From Gammaproteobacteria bacterium (GTDB lineage: Bacteria; Pseudomonadota; Gammaproteobacteria; Thiohalomonadales; Thiohalomonadaceae), in NCBI GenBank assembly GCA_003252455.1, contig QKED01000096.1, forward strand, positions 103,578-167,577: a stretch of DNA of 64,000 bases, given 5' to 3'. A program made the position numbers and the translations under genes. Positions 1 to 15,200 of this stretch are shown piece after piece. Each line of letters begins with the position of its first letter. The stretch's first letter is position 1. Under the pieces are notes generated by a model that made no database searches, had not been told where the DNA came from, and was given only the letters and a program-made list of their open reading frames with translations.

Positions 1-129
1 GGTCTGCGCATCGGCAAGACCGGGAGCTACCTCATCGACATCTCCGCCGCGCGCACCGCGAACGGTCAGGAGGCGTTGTCGGAAGAGGTGGATAACAAGA
101 TCTGGGCCTCGGTAATCAAGTGGTTCTAG
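1..129 (+). CDS. C-terminal fragment of an unidentified protein
   Basis: The first frame is open from the window edge and ends at a TAG at 127-129, giving 42 residues that finish in Ala-Ser-Val-Ile-Lys-Trp-Phe. The start lies outside the window. No motif is recognisable in so short a tail, so no function is given. It runs in the same direction as the giant exoprotein that starts 105 bases downstream, but the hairpin between them argues for separate transcripts. Confidence 0.6.
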   Translation, partial: GLRIGKTGSYLIDISAARTANGQEALSEEVDNKIWASVIKWF

Positions 130-179
130 CCATTACCCTGACTCACAACAGAACAGCATGATTTAGATGCACCGCCCCG

Positions 180-197
180 GCCTCGCACCTGCGAGGC
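180..197. terminator. Possible terminator hairpin after the partial gene
   Basis: An inverted repeat GCCTCGCA/TGCGAGGC is separated by only two bases, so the realistic fold is a 7-bp stem with a 4-base loop. It is followed by CTTTGG, only a weak T run. It lies 50 bases after the upstream stop and 37 bases before the exoprotein start. It could terminate the upstream gene or sit in the exoprotein leader. Confidence 0.4.
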
Positions 198-233
198 TTT
201 GGGCATGGATAAAGCGCAATCGGAGAGCATCAC

Positions 234-3200
234 ATGAAGGCGAAATCCGCACAGCAACCCAAGGCAGCCACTGGTATGAGTCTGCACGGGAACAGTAGCG
301 TGGCAGGGTTTGATACCAGCAGCACCAGTGGGTGGGCATTTGCCCGTCACCCCCTGGCCGCCACCGTCTCGGGTCTGCTGATGGCCGGTGCCATGGGACA
401 GGCCATGGCCCTGCCGACCGGCGGCAATGTGGTGGCCGGTGGCGCGGACATCGCCTCCAGCAGCGACACCATGGTGATCACCCAGAACGGCAGTTCGATG
501 ATCATCAACTGGGAGTCGTTCGGCATCGATGCCGGCGAGCAGGTGCGCTTCATCCAGAATGCCAGTGATGTGGCACTCAACCGTGTGGTGGGCAACGACG
601 CGTCGCTCATCCTCGGTCAGCTCTCCGCCAGCGGCCACATCTTCTTGATCAACGAGAATGGCGTGCTCTTCGGCTCCGGTGCGCAGGTCGACGTGGGGGC
701 GCTGGTGGCCAGTACCCTGGACATGTCCGATGCCGACTTCCTCGCCGGGAACTACGTCTTCTCCGGTGACGGCAGTCAGGGTAGCGTGGTCAATGAGGGC
801 GACATCACCGTCGCCCCGGGCGGCTTTGCCGCGCTGATCGGCAGCCAGGCCATCAACAGTGGCCTCATCTCCGCGCACATGGGCTCGGTGGTCCTCGCCG
901 CCGGTGACCGCGTGAGCATGTCGATGGATGGCACGGGCCTCATCAACCTCGCCGTCGATAAGGGCCGTGTGGACGCCCTGGCCGAGAACGCCGGTCTGAT
1001 CCAGGCCGATGGAGGTCTGGTGCTGCTCTCCGCGCGCTCCGCCGGTGACCTGCTCGCCACTGTGGTCAACAACAGCGGCGTGATCGAGGCCCATAGCCTG
1101 GTCGAGCGCGATGGCGTGATTCGCCTTGAGGCCGGTAGCAAGGTCGAAAACACCGGCGTCATCGGCAAAGAGGCCAATGCTGGCCTGGTGGCCGATGGCG
1201 CCGGTATCGTCACCAACAGTGGCGTGCTCGACACCTCGGGTGCCGAGGTCGGTGCCGATGGTGGCGACATCACCTTGAGCGGTAGCCGCGTCGGTGTCAC
1301 CGGCGCGCTGCTCGCCTCCGCCGGCGAAGGCGGGGAGGGTGGTTCGATCCTCGTCACCTCCAGCGACAAGACCCTGGTCACCTCCAGCGCCGTGATCAAC
1401 GTCGCCGCCGGTGAGGCGGGTGACGCCGGTAGCGTGGTGGTCTGGTCCGATGGCGCCACCATCTACTCCGGCAGCATCCTCGCCAGCGGCGGTAGTAGCG
1501 CTGGCGACGGCGGTCGCGTCGAGGTCTCCGGTCTCGACAGTCTGACCATGGTCGGGAGTGTGGATATCGCCGCCAACAATGGCGAGGGCGGTACCCTGCT
1601 GCTCGATCCCACCACCATCACCATCATCGAGGGGGCCGGTGGTCTGGATACGGCCGCCGCCGATGGTGTGGTGTTGGAGAGCGACGCCGATAATGGTAAC
1701 AACTCCATCTCGCGTGCCACGCTGGAGAATCTGGCCGCCAACACGCACCTGATCCTGCAGGCCTCCGACACCATCACCCTCGGTGACCTGACGTTGATCT
1801 CCGGTGGTACGGTCAAGCCCCTGACCCTGACCCAGCTGGCCAGCGTCACCTTCACCGTGAGCAACGGTAACTTCACCTTTGCCGATGTGCGTGACCGTAT
1901 TCTGGTCAACGATGCCGATGTCACCATCAACACCGCGACCGGCATGCAGCTCGGTTCCATCTATACCCAAGGTGGTTCCCTGACCCTCAACGCCGGTGGA
2001 TTCATCAACATCCTCGGCGCGATCAACACCACCTCCTCGGTGGATGGCGTGACCGACGGTACCGTGCGCATCACCAGCAAGGGCATCAACATCGGCGCTG
2101 TGCTCAACGCCGGTGACTCCGTGGTGACCCTCAACGCGCTGGATGGGCGCGATGTCTATGTCGGCACCGTCTCCGGTGACGACAGCGACCCGCTCAGCAC
2201 TTACGACTACAAGCTCGACGATGGTGAGGTGCTGAAGATCACCGCCAGCAAGCTCATCGTCGACAACCTCAATGCCGATATCTTGGTCGGTAAGCTCAAC
2301 GCCGTCGACATGTCGCTCTCGCTCATCTCTGATGGCGCGATCCAGCAGGTGGCGGGCCTCGGTGGCATGGGCATCGAGATGTCCGATGTGGGTGCCGGTG
2401 CCGGTACCCATGTACTGACCCTGCGCGCCGACGGCGGTGATATCGGTTCCAGCGTGAACGGCCTGACCTTCACCCTGGGCACCAACACCAGTGTGTCGGC
2501 CAATACCTCTGCCGGCACCGGGGATATTTACCTCGCCAGCACCTCGGCCCTGGACACCAGCAAGCTCGCCATCAGCACCAACGCCGCCAGCGCGCAGACC
2601 GTCGATGTGACTGCCGCAGGCAACATCACCGTGGGCGCGCCGCTGAATCTGGGCAACGACAACGTCTCCCTCACTGCCAACCAGATGTTCGCCAACATCA
2701 TCGTCAGCAGTGCGGTCACCGGTACCGGTTCACTCGATCTGGTCGGCGACGTGGTGCGCATCACCACCGGCTCGCTCAACCTGGGCGCGGGCACCATCTC
2801 TATCCAGCCCTACACGGCTGGCACCGACATGCAGCTGGGTGACAACGCCTCCGACAGTGCCGGTGTCGCCCTGACCAACGACGAGCTGGCCAAGATCACC
2901 GCCACCGGTGGACTGACCATCGGCGGCGCCACCCAGACCGGTGACATCACCATCACCGGTACCGCCACCACCGTCAACGGTACCCCGCTGACCCTGGTGA
3001 CCATGGGTAGCATCAATGGCACCGGTCGCCTCAGCTCCGCGGCGGACCTCTCGCTCAACGCCGGTACCGGTATCGGCGACATCGCCGGGTCCAACCCGCT
3101 CAAGGTGGGTAGTGTCGGCGGCGTGCTGAGCGCCACCAACAGCACCTCTGGCGACCTGTATATCTCCACCAGCGGCAGTGTCACCCTGGGCGGCAGCAGC

Positions 3201-6200
3201 GCGCTCATCTCCCAGCACGACGACGGTGACCTGAAGATCGTCAGCGAGGGTGGCAACATCCTCATCGCTGGCGATATCGAGGTGGGTGGTAACGGCAGCA
3301 TCAGCCTGGATGCCATCGGCTCCATCAGCGAGGCGAGCCCCAGCGCCGGTACCCTGCGTGCCAGCCAGGTGACCCTGGGCGGCAATGGCACCACGCAGAG
3401 TATCGGGGGGGGCGCCAACGGCGCCGTGCTCACCGAGACCAGCAGCCTCGACCTGACCAGCAGCAACGGCGGCATCCAGGTGAGCAACACCGGTGACGTC
3501 GACCTGGTGGCCCAGGCCCACGGTGGCGACATCGACGTCTACAGTAGCGGTAACATCAACGTCGCGCAGAACATCACCGGTACCGATGACATCACCCTCT
3601 CCAGCGGGGGGCTCTTCACCCTCTCTGCAGGCACCCTCGATACCACCGGCGCGGCCAACACCATCACCATCAATGCCGACGGCATGAACATCGGCTCCAC
3701 CATCGGCGATGCCGCCGATACCGTGGTGCTCACCTCGGCCACCACCGGTAAGACCATCAAGCTCGGCACCAGTGGTGTGGATACCGGCACGGCGTTGGAG
3801 CTCTCCAACGCCGAACTGAACCATATCAACGGTACGCTGATCATCGGCGATACCGCCACCAGTGGCGACATCGTCTTGGTCGGTGCGGTGAACCGTGCCG
3901 GGCTGCTCGACCTGCGCAGCGCCGGTACCATCACCGATGACGCCGCCGGTGTCCTCTCCAGTCCGGTGAGTGCACTGGTGGCCACCGCCGCCAAGGGCAT
4001 CACCCTGGACAACGCCCACAATGTGGCCGATGTCACCCTGACCAACACCACCAGCGGCAACATCACCTACAACAGCAGCGTCGGCACCGGCAACACGGTG
4101 GATATGACCGCCACCAACAGCGGTCCCGGCAACATCACCCTGAGCGAGCAGACCGGCATCCTCGACCTCTCCGGCGCTACTGCCAATGGCGGCGATATCC
4201 GTGTCACCTCCGGCACCCTGAACATCAACGGCACGGTGATGAGCGGTGGCGGCGATGTGCAGTACGTGGCCGATGCCATCAGCTTCAACGCCGACACCTA
4301 TGCCGGTACCGGCAACGTGGGCGTGACCACGCGCAGCCCCGGCAATGTCATCCGTTTGGGTGCGGCCGATGCCGACCCCAGCACCCTGGACCTGACCTCC
4401 GTCCAGCTCGCCACCCTGCACGGCGACACCCTGGTGGTGGGTGATGCCGCCCAGACCGGTGGCATCCTGGTGGTGGGTAATACCACGGCCGGCACCGACA
4501 ACCTGAGCCTGGTCACCGGCGCCTCCATTCTGGGGCAGGGTGGTACGCTGATTACCGACGGCACCCTTGGCCTGCAGGCCGCGAGTGGCATCGGTTCACT
4601 GGCCAACCCCCTTTCTACCGCGGCAGGTGCACTCGATTTTGCCAACGGTAGCACCGGCGATGTGGTCATCGACAACAGCAAGGCCGGCACCACCACGGTG
4701 AGCGGTAGCAACGCGAACCCCAACGGCAGCATCATCATCGAAGAGATGATCGGTAATATGGATATCGGCGCCGCCGGGATCACCGCTGCACCGGGTAGCT
4801 CGCGTGTGGTGCTCACCACCAGTGGCGTGAGCGCCGACATCACCGACTCCGGTGCCGGTGTGGTCGGGGCCGATGCGGTCTTCCTCGACGCCAGCGGTGG
4901 TATCGGTGCCAATGGCGCCCCGGTGATGACCGCCACAAGCTCGCTCAACACCATCAGCCGTGACGGTGCCACCTACCTGGATAACACCGGAAACGTCGCC
5001 ATTACCGCGACCACCATCGGTGGCGGCCTGGACGTGAGCAACACCGGCACCCTGGAGACCAGTGGTGCGCTGAACGCCGCCGGTGACATCGACGTCACCT
5101 CCACCGGCAACATGACCATCGACGAGAACGTCACCGCCCTGACCGATGTGAACCTCACCGTCAGCGGTGCAGGCGGTAAGCTGAGCCACACTGCGGGTGC
5201 CATCGACAGCACCAACAACACCGGTATTGTGCTCACTGCCGACAAGATGGCGCTGACCGGTGGCACCATCGGCAACAGCAGTGCCGATAGTGTCACCCTG
5301 CAGACCAACAATGTGGCCGACGACATCATCCTCGGTGGTGCCGCAGCCAACAGTGGTGACAACACCGCCGGCGCGCTGGAGCTCTCCCAGGCCGAGGTCA
5401 ACACCATCACCGGCGATCTGCACCTGGGCAGCAACCTGATGACCGGCGGTATCACCGTCTCCGGTCCTGTGGTGCGTACCAATGCCGGTGACATCAACCT
5501 GATCACCTCCGCCACCGGCAACGCCATTGCCATCAACAACGACCTGGGTGTGCAGGGTGGCGACAGCCTCAACCTCATCGCCTACCAGGGCAGTGTGGTC
5601 GGTTCTGGCGACCTGAGCGGCGGCAACCTCAACGTCACCGCCGCCGATGGTATCAATCTCGATGGCGACAACCGCGTGGCCAATGTCGACCTGGCGCTGA
5701 CCAACCCAGCCGGTGGCGACATCAACTATGTGAGCAACCTCGGTCTCGACCAGATGCTCACCGTCACCGCCGACAATGCCGCCGCCGGTGGCAGCATTAG
5801 CATCAACGAGAAGAGCGCCGACCTCACCACCCATGACATCACCAGCCAGGGTGGCCCGATCAGCGTCGGCACCCACGGTGTCGACGCGGTGCTGACGCAG
5901 GCTGGTACCCTCACCAGTACCGGCGGTGGACACACTGCCGGGGCCGGCATCGCCCTCTACGCCGATGACATGAATCTCAACGGTGGCACCATTAACGCCG
6001 GTACCACCGGTACGGTGAGCCTCACCAGCGGCAACGCCAACCAGGCCATCGCGCTGGGCGTCGACGCCACGACCCCCGGTAGCGTCCTCGGGCTCACCAA
6101 CGTGGAGCTGAACACCATCAGCGGCGCCTTGCTGGTGATTGGTGATGCGGCCCACACCGCCAGCATCGCCATCGAAGGCAATGTGGCCCCGGCGGTCGCC

Positions 6201-9200
6201 GACCTCACCCTGCTGAACGGCAGTGGCGATATCATCGTCGGTGCCAACGCCACCGCCTCCAGCGACCTGACTGTGACCACCAGCGGCGGCGCCATCGTCG
6301 GCGACGGCGGTACCCTCAGCGCCACCCACGGCAACTTGTTGCTGCACGCCGCCGACGGTATCGGTGACGACGCCAGCGGTACCCCGGTGAACATCGGGAC
6401 CGTCGGCGGTTACCTCGGTGCCACCAACACCACCTCCGGCGACCTCTACCTGCACACCGCCTCCAGTGTCACGCTGGGCAACAAGACGGGCACCGTGGGT
6501 ATCTACCAGCAGGTGGTGGATGGACTGTTGCGTATCGACGCCAACGGCGACCTGAACATCGCCGGTGACCTGACCGTCGACGGTGCTGGCACCATCACCC
6601 TCGACAGTACCGGTAACATCAGCTCAATGCCCGGCATCGACCGCGCCAGCAGCGGTCAGATCACCGCCAGCACGCTGAACATCGGCATGGACTCCGACCC
6701 CACCGCCGTGGGCTCCAGCGCCGCCCCGCTGCTGACCAACGTGAGCAACCTCAACGCCCACAGCGCCAGTGGTCTGTTCATCGACAACGTGGGTGACCTG
6801 CGCGCGGCGCTGAGCGCCGACGCTGGCGATATCGTGCTGCGCAACGTCGGCACCTTCACCACCACGGGTGACATCACCGCCGATGGCCCGGTACTCACCT
6901 CCAAGGTGAACATCTCCAGCACCGGTGACATGAGCATCGGTCACGATGTGCTGGCCAACGCGGCAGTCAACCTGACCACCACCAGTGCGGGTAAGATCAT
7001 CTCCCAGAGTGCCGGTCTCATCGATGCCGACAGCATCATCCTGACCAGCGACAAGATCGACCTCCACGCCACCGCCCCGGGTGATGGTGTGGGCGCCGAC
7101 GCCGCGACCCTGATCACCATCGTCAGCACCACCGCAGGTAATGCCATGGTGCTCGGGAGTGGGCAGGACAACACCCTGGAACTCTCCAACACCGAGCTCT
7201 CCACCATTACCGGTGACCTGACCCTCGGTTCGCTCACCTCCACCGGCACCATCACCACTGCAGGCAGTGTCGACCGCACCAGCACCGGTGACCTGAATCT
7301 GATCACCGCCGCCAGCGGCAACGCCGTGACCCTGGGGAATAATCTGACCCTGGCCAACGGTGACCTCACCATCAACGCCGCCAACGGTCGCGTCAGTGGT
7401 GACGGCGACCTGGCCGCCAACAGCCTGAGCGTGCGTGCCGCCAGCGGCATCGATCTGGGTGGCGACAATGCCATCGCCAGCGTGCTGCTCAACAACAGCA
7501 CCAGTGGGGACATCAGCTACCACAGCGACAACGTCACCGGCCTCACCCTGAGCGCCACCAATGCCGCCTCGGGTGGCAACGTGAGCGTGGAGGAGATGAG
7601 CGGCGACCTGACCATCAGCAGCGCCGGTATCTCTACCGTGGGTGGCGATGTGGAGCTGATCACCCACAAGGTGAAGGGTCTGCTGACCATCGACGGCGTG
7701 GTGGATACCACCCAGAACTTCACCCTGGCCGAGGGAGGGGATATCACCCTCACCGCCGATGACATGGACATCAACGCCGCCCTGCGCAGCCGTGGCGCTA
7801 CCACCGTTACCCTGGACACCGCCACTGCCGCGCAGATCATCGACCTGGGTGCGGACAGCGTCACCCGCGAGAGCCTCGGTCTCACCGATGCCGAACTGAA
7901 CCTGGTGAAGAGCTCCAGCGGCGAGCTGGTGATCGGCAGTAACACGCACACCGGACTCATCCGCATCAGTCAGGATGTGGCGCCCATGGGGGTGAAGGAC
8001 CTGAGCCTGATCAATCAGGTGGGTGGTATTGCCCTCAACGCCGACCTCTCCGCCACCAATGACCTGAGCCTCATCGCCAATGGCGGTGGCAGCACCATCG
8101 GTGCCATCCAGGGGGCCGCTGGTACCCTCAACGCCGGTGGGCAGCTGACCCTGAACGCCGCAAGTGGTATTGGCACCATCGGGGCCACCAGCTCCGCCGA
8201 TGCCCCGATCCACCTGGGGAATGTGGGCAGCGTCTCGGCGGTCAACACCACCAGTGGTGACCTCTTCCTGCACACCCGCTCCATCACCCTGGGCGGTGCC
8301 ACTTCCACCCTGAGTCAGGCCGACAACGGCGTGCTGCGTGTGGACGCCGAGGGTGACATCACCCTGGCCGGTAACCTCAGCGTGGGCGGTACCAACGGTA
8401 AGATCAGCCTCGATGCCATCAACGGTCTGATCGTCAACGACCCGGCCTCTACCGGTGTGCTCACTGCGGCCCACATCGACCTGGGCATGCAGGGCTCCAC
8501 CCTTGCTATCGGTAGCGGTACCGGTGGCGCCATCCGCACCGCCTCCAGTGACCTCAATCTGGAGAGCCAGGCCGGCATGATCCGCGTGGCCAACACCGGC
8601 AACGCGCTGCTCAACGCCGAGGCCGTGGGTGGGCGTGTGGAGATTACCAACACCGGTACCCTGACCACTGACCAGGGGGGCGTCAGCTCCGACACCTCCA
8701 CCGTCAGCCTCACCTCTACCGGTGCCATGACCATCAATCAGGATGTGACCGCCGAGTCCGGCATCACCCTGAGCGTCACGGGCGCTGGGCAGATGCTGAC
8801 CCACTCCAGCGGCATCATCGACGCCAATAACGCACTCATCTCCCTGAGCGCGGGCAAGATGAACCTCTCGGGTGGCACCATCGGTACCGCCAGTGGCGAC
8901 ACCGTGCAGCTCTCCAGCAATGTGGCCGGTAGTGGCATCATCCTCGGCTCCACCAGCGACGGCCAGGCTGGCAATGTCGAGCTCTCCTCCGCCGAGCTCA
9001 ACACCATCGCCAACGCCGCGCTGATCATCGGCGGCGCCAGCACCACGGGGAACATCCAGGTGACCGGCCCGGTCGACGTGCAGGGCGCCAGCAGCCTGAC
9101 CCTGGAGAACCACAACGCCGCGATCATCATCGCCAATACCCTCAACAGTAAGGGCGACCTGAGCCTCATCGCCAACTCCGGTGGCAGCACCGTGGGCGCC

Positions 9201-12200
9201 ATCAGCGGCACCTCCAGCGGCCTGCTGAGCACCGCCTCCGACCTGACGCTGAGCGCCGCGACCGGTATCGGCAACATCGCCTCCAGTGCCCCGGTGCGTA
9301 TCGGCAACGTGGGTGGCAGCCTGGCCGCCGAGAACACCACCAGCGGGGACCTCTACCTGCTGAGCACCAAGAGCATCACCCTCGGTACCGCCACCACCTC
9401 GCTCGATGAGGCCGACAACGGCCACCTGCGCGTGGATGTGCTCGGCAACATGCTCATCGGCGGCCCTCTGACCGTGGGCGGTGCCACCGGCACCATCACC
9501 CTGAACGCCACCGGCAGCCTGGCCAACGACAGCAATGGTGGTGGCGTGATCAGCGCCAACACCGTGCGTATCGGCACCAGCAATGCACCGAGCGATGTGG
9601 GTGGGGCCAACAGCCCGATCCTCACCGCCGTCTCCGTGCTCAACCTCAACAGCGCCGGTGACCTCTACGTCGACAACACCGGCAACGCCACCCTGGCGCT
9701 CAACGCCGTGGGTCTGGCCGAGGTGAACAACGTCGGTAGTCTCTCCAGCTCGGGCACCATCCATGCCGGTGATACCCTGAGCCTCGACTCCACCGGGGTG
9801 ATGACCATCAGCCACAACACCATGGGCGAAGATGGTGTCGATCTCACCGTGAGCAGCGTCGAGACCCTGTTCATTCATAACGGCGGGACCATCAACGCCA
9901 ACGACGCAGAGATCAACATCACTGCCGACAAGATGGCCCTCTCCGGCACGGCGATCGGTGACTCCGCTGGTGATACCGTGCAGCTGAGCGCCTATACCGC
10001 CAGCCACACCATCAGTCTGGGGGCCACCGCCGACACCACGGCCTCCACCTTGGAGCTCTCAGAGGCCGAGCTGCGTACCATCAGCAACGCCGCGCTGGTG
10101 ATCGGTGGCGCCGACGCCACCGGCACCATCGTGCTGAAGAACAACGTGGTGCACAACGGCAACAGCGACATCACCCTGGAGAACCACGCCGGCGGCATCA
10201 TCATCGGCGCCAACTTCTCCTCCTCGCAGGACCTGACCCTGATCGCCGACGGTGGCAGCATCACACGTCCGACCCTGGGTACCCTGAGTGCCGTGGGTGG
10301 CAACCTGGCGCTGATCGCCAGTAACGGCATCGGCACTATTATTCAGGACAACGACCCGACCAACGACGACGCCATCCTGGTGGGTACGGTCGGCGGCATC
10401 CTCACCGCCAACAACAGCACCAGTGGTCACATCAACATCGAGACCACCGGTGCCATCACGCTGGGTGATGGTAGCAACGTCACCTTCAGTGGCGTGCCCG
10501 GTAACGAGCTGCGCGTGGTCTCCGGTGGCACCATGACCCTGGCCGGCGATCTCAACTCCGTCGGTGGTACCCTGACCCTGGAGGCCAATGGTGACATCCT
10601 TGAGCAGAGTGCCGGTGCCAGCACCCTCACCGCCGCCACCATCAACTTCGGTACCGTGGGTACCCACACCATCGACAACATCGGTGGTGCCGATGCCCCG
10701 CTGCTGACCAGCGCCACGACGGCCCTCACCGCCCTGGCGGATGGCGACATCTATCTGGAAAACACCGGTAATCTGGGGGCCTTCCGCGCCGTCAGTACCG
10801 GTGGTCTGGTGGACATGCTCAACACCGGCGAGCTGAAGACCAGCGGGGTATTGAGTGCCCGCGACACCTTCACCATCACCACCCAGAGCGGTGTGGCGGG
10901 TGCCCTCTCCTCCGCCGCCCTGACCGTGACCGGTAACCTCACCGGTACCAATGGCGTTTACCTCACCGCTGGCGACGGCGCCATGCTGAGCCACACCGGT
11001 GGCGTAATCGATGGTAACGACGCGGAGATCCACCTGGTCGCAGACCGCATGGAGCTGGCCGGCACCTCGATCGGCAACGCCGCGGGCGACAAGATCTTCA
11101 TCGATACCAACAACCCGGCCATCAACATCGACCTGGGCAGCGGTATCAACACCAGTGCCAACACCCTGGAGCTGAAGGCTGCCGAGATCAACACCCTGAT
11201 CGGTGACGTGACCATCGGTAGCAGCGATACCACCGGTGCCATCACAGTGAGCCAGGCGATCACTCGCAACACCGTGGGTGACCTGAATCTGATCAACCGT
11301 ACCAACGGCATCACCTTCAACGCCGACCTCAAGGTCACCAACGGCGACCTGACCCTCACCGCCAACGGTGACGGTACCGCCACCACTGGTGCGATCACCG
11401 CCAACGCCTCCGGCGGGGTCACCCCAATGCTGCAGGCCAACAGCCTGACCGCTGTGGCCGCCACCGGCATCAGCCTCACCGGTAACAACCAGGTCGCCAG
11501 CGTCGACCTGAGCAATACCAAGGGCGGTAACATCAACTACGCCAGCAGCCGCAGCGCTGGCCTCAGCGTGCAGGGTGAGAACGGCGCCGTGGACGGTACC
11601 TTCACCGTCACCGAGAAGGCCGGCAACCTCACCGTCAGCGGTCGCGGCATCACCACGGCCGGTGGCGATATCACCCTGGGTACCACCCTGGCCGGTGGTC
11701 TGTTCCAGCTCGACGGTGTGGTGGACGCCACGCAGGCCGGTCTCTACGGCACGGCCGATGCGCAGATCTCCATCAAGGCCGATGACATGCGCCTGGGTCA
11801 GACCATCGACAGTGGTAGTGCCGGTCATGTGACCCTCTCCACCGCCACTGCCAGCCGGATCACCGAGGTGGGCGGCACCACCAGTAACACCGCCGGCACC
11901 CTCGGGCTGACCGACGCCGAGCTGGACTTGGTGCATACCGATACCCTGGAGATCGGCGACCTCCTCGGCCACAGCGGCGAGATCAAGGTGGTCTCCGCCG
12001 TACTGCCCAACAACGCCACCAACCTGACCCTGAGCACCAGCGGTAAGATCAGCAATGCCACCGCCGGCAGCCTCAGCACCGTCGGTAACCTGCAGCTCAA
12101 CGCCGGTACCGGTATCGGTGGTGACATCGCCACCGCCAGCAACCCGCTGGTGATCGATACCGTCGGCGGCTATCTGGGCGCCACCAACACCACCTCAGGC

Positions 12201-15200
12201 AACATCTACCTGCGTGCGCTGAACGATATCGTCCTCGGTGGTGAGAGCGTCAGCATCAACGAGAAGGTGGCCAACGGTACCATCAAGGTCGAGGGCTACG
12301 GTGACATCAGCCTCGGCGGCAACCTGTTTGTCGACGCCGGCAACAGCGGCACCATCATCCTCGACGCCGACACCAATAACGACGGTACCGGCGGTGTCAT
12401 CGAGGACATCAGCGGCGGCAGCGCCGTGGTCACCGCCGCCACCGTCAACCTGGGTAACTACGGCAAGGCCGGTGGCCCGACCACCACACGCATCGGTACC
12501 GCTACCGACGCCGTGCAGACCGACGCCGCTATCCTGCGCAGCTCTACCACCGGCGACAGCTACCTTGAGAACAACGGTGACGTCACCTTCACCGCCCTCT
12601 CCGAGGGTGGCCACGTCAGCCTGACCAATACCGGGATGATCACCACCGCCGTGGCGGTCGACGCCCTGCAGGTGACCCTCAAGGCCGACGACCTGAAGCT
12701 GACCAACGGCGCCCCGATCGGCCACGACAGCACCGCCTCGGTGACCCTGAGCAGCCGTACCGGCACCGACACCCTGGTGCTCGGCGCCGGTAGCGACACC
12801 GCCGGTGACGCCATCGTCTCCCTGACCCAGAGCGAGATCGACAACGTCCTCGGTCACCTCACCGTGGGTGGCAGCGATAACAGTGGCAACATCCAGGTCA
12901 GCTCCAGCATCACCCGCGCCACCAGCGGCCTACACCTCTATACCACGGGTAGCGGCAGCGTCAGCGGCAACGGTGTCCTGAATGTGCCCGACCTGCAGGT
13001 GAGCGCCGGTAGCGGCATCAACCTCAGCGGTGACAACCTCACCGGCCGTGTGCACCTGGCCAACACCGGCAGCGGTAACATCAGCTACACCACGGCCCTG
13101 GCCGGTACCACCTACCTGAGCGGCAACAATCAGGCCGCCGGTGGCACCATCAGTGTCATCGACAAGTCCGGTCTGCTGCAGGTGGCCGACAACAGCCTCT
13201 ACATCACCGGCGCCCTGGCGGGTCTGCGCACCAGCAACGGTAACGTGACCCTGACCACCGACCACATCAACGTGGCCCAGGCGGTCAATGTGGGCAGCGG
13301 TATCGTCACCGTCACCGCCTACACGAACGGCAATGGCTTCGACCTCGGTTCCACCACCGACGCCAATGCCAGCGCCGTGGAGCTGAGCGCCGCCGAGGTG
13401 AGCAAGGTGACCGCCTCCGTGCTGCGTATCGGCGACATCACCACCAAGGTGAGCGGTGACATCCAGGTGACCAACGCCATCACCGCCGGTGGCGTGCTGG
13501 CCATGCACCTGACCACCACCGGCAACATCGCTGGTAGCGGCAGCCTGAACGTGAGTGGCCTGGCCCTCGAAGCGGCCGGTGTCGACCTGCAGGGCAACAA
13601 TGACGTCACCACCATCGCCGGCATCATCGGCGGGCCCTTCACCTTCAACGATGTGGACGACCTGAAGATCGGCACCGTCGACGGTGTGGTCGGTCTGAGT
13701 GTCGCCGGTAACGGCCTGCTCTCCACCGGTGGCGCCCTGACCCAGACCAGCAGTGGCGCCCTCAGCGTCACCGGTGACCTGGGCATCGTCTCCGCCGGCC
13801 CGGTGACCCTGGGCAGCAACGCCAACCACCTGGCGGGTGATGTGGCCGTGGCCGTCAGTGGTAGCGGTAATGGCCTCACCCTGGCCACCGACAGCACCGG
13901 CCTCACCGTCGGTACGGTCAACGACGCCAGCGGTAGCCCCATCGTCGGCATGAGCACCGATAACGGTGCCGTGACCCTGAGCAGCGCCGGTACCCTCACC
14001 GTCGCCTCCGGGGTCGACGCAGGCAGTGCCAAGGTGACCTACACCGCCGATACCAGCGACCTGCAGGCCACCACCACCGCCGGCAGTGTGTTGGTTACCG
14101 CCAACGACTCGACCATGACCCTGACCCTGGGGGGGAGCAGCAACCTCGGTGACTTCCTCAGCGCCGCCGAACTGGCCACGCTGCAGACTACTGACCTGGA
14201 GGTGGGGACCCTCGACGATGGCCCCATTCAGTTCAACGGTGCCGTGGACCTCTCTGCTGGCCCCATCACCGATCTGACCCTGAACAGCAAGGGGCCGGTG
14301 ACGCAGACCGCGGGTAGCGCCGTCAGCGTCGACAACCTCACCATCAACACCCAAGGTGTCGGTGGCGGTGTCACCCTGAGTGACAGCGGTAACGATGTAG
14401 ACACCCTGACCGCCAGCGTCGGCTATGCCGCCAACGGCAGTCAGGCGGTCGATGGCAGCAATAATCCGGTGGTCGCCGACCTGATCTTCAACGACAGCGA
14501 CGAGCTCAACCTCGGCACCATCAAGGTGACCGGCGACATGCTCATCACCACCAACGGTGACCTCACCGGCCACGACACCATCGTGGTGCAGGGGGCGACC
14601 GTGGTCGGCACCGACGGTGCGCTGGACGGCGTCGGCACCGGCAACGGTGATGTGGTGCTGGACAACGCCAACAATGACTTCGTCGGCGGCTTCGGCGTAG
14701 AGATGGCCAACGACGTGACCGTGGTCGACAAGGACGCCCTGGAGCTCGGTCCGGTGATGGGTAAGTTCAACATGGAGGGTGACCTGAGCGTCACCGCCGG
14801 TGGGGCGATCACCGACAACGCCCAGCTCAACGTGGCCGGTAACGCCACCTTCGATGCGGGTTACGGCAACGAGGTGACCATCGACCCTGACTACTACGAC
14901 GGCGATGGCAACGGCGTGGCCGATGACCTGAACGGTGACTTCACCCTCACCGACGCCGATAAGCTGAAGGACAACATCGGTGGCACCATCAGTGTGGTGA
15001 GTGCCGGTGATGTGACCATTATCGACGCAGGCAACACCAGCGTCGGCGACATCAACAGCAACGGCGATGTCTCCATCGGTAGCGACGGCAACCTGGTCAT
15101 GACCCCGGATGCGGTCATCGACACCACCCTGGGCAATGGCGAGATCGACCTCTCCGCCAGTGGTGATATCGGCCTCGGCCAGCTCATCACCGACGGTAAC

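Noticed and set aside
2862..14250. CRISPR-like or tandem DNA repeat array
   Set aside because: The repeats are protein-level and strongly diverged at DNA level, in frame within one coding sequence, without regular spacers.
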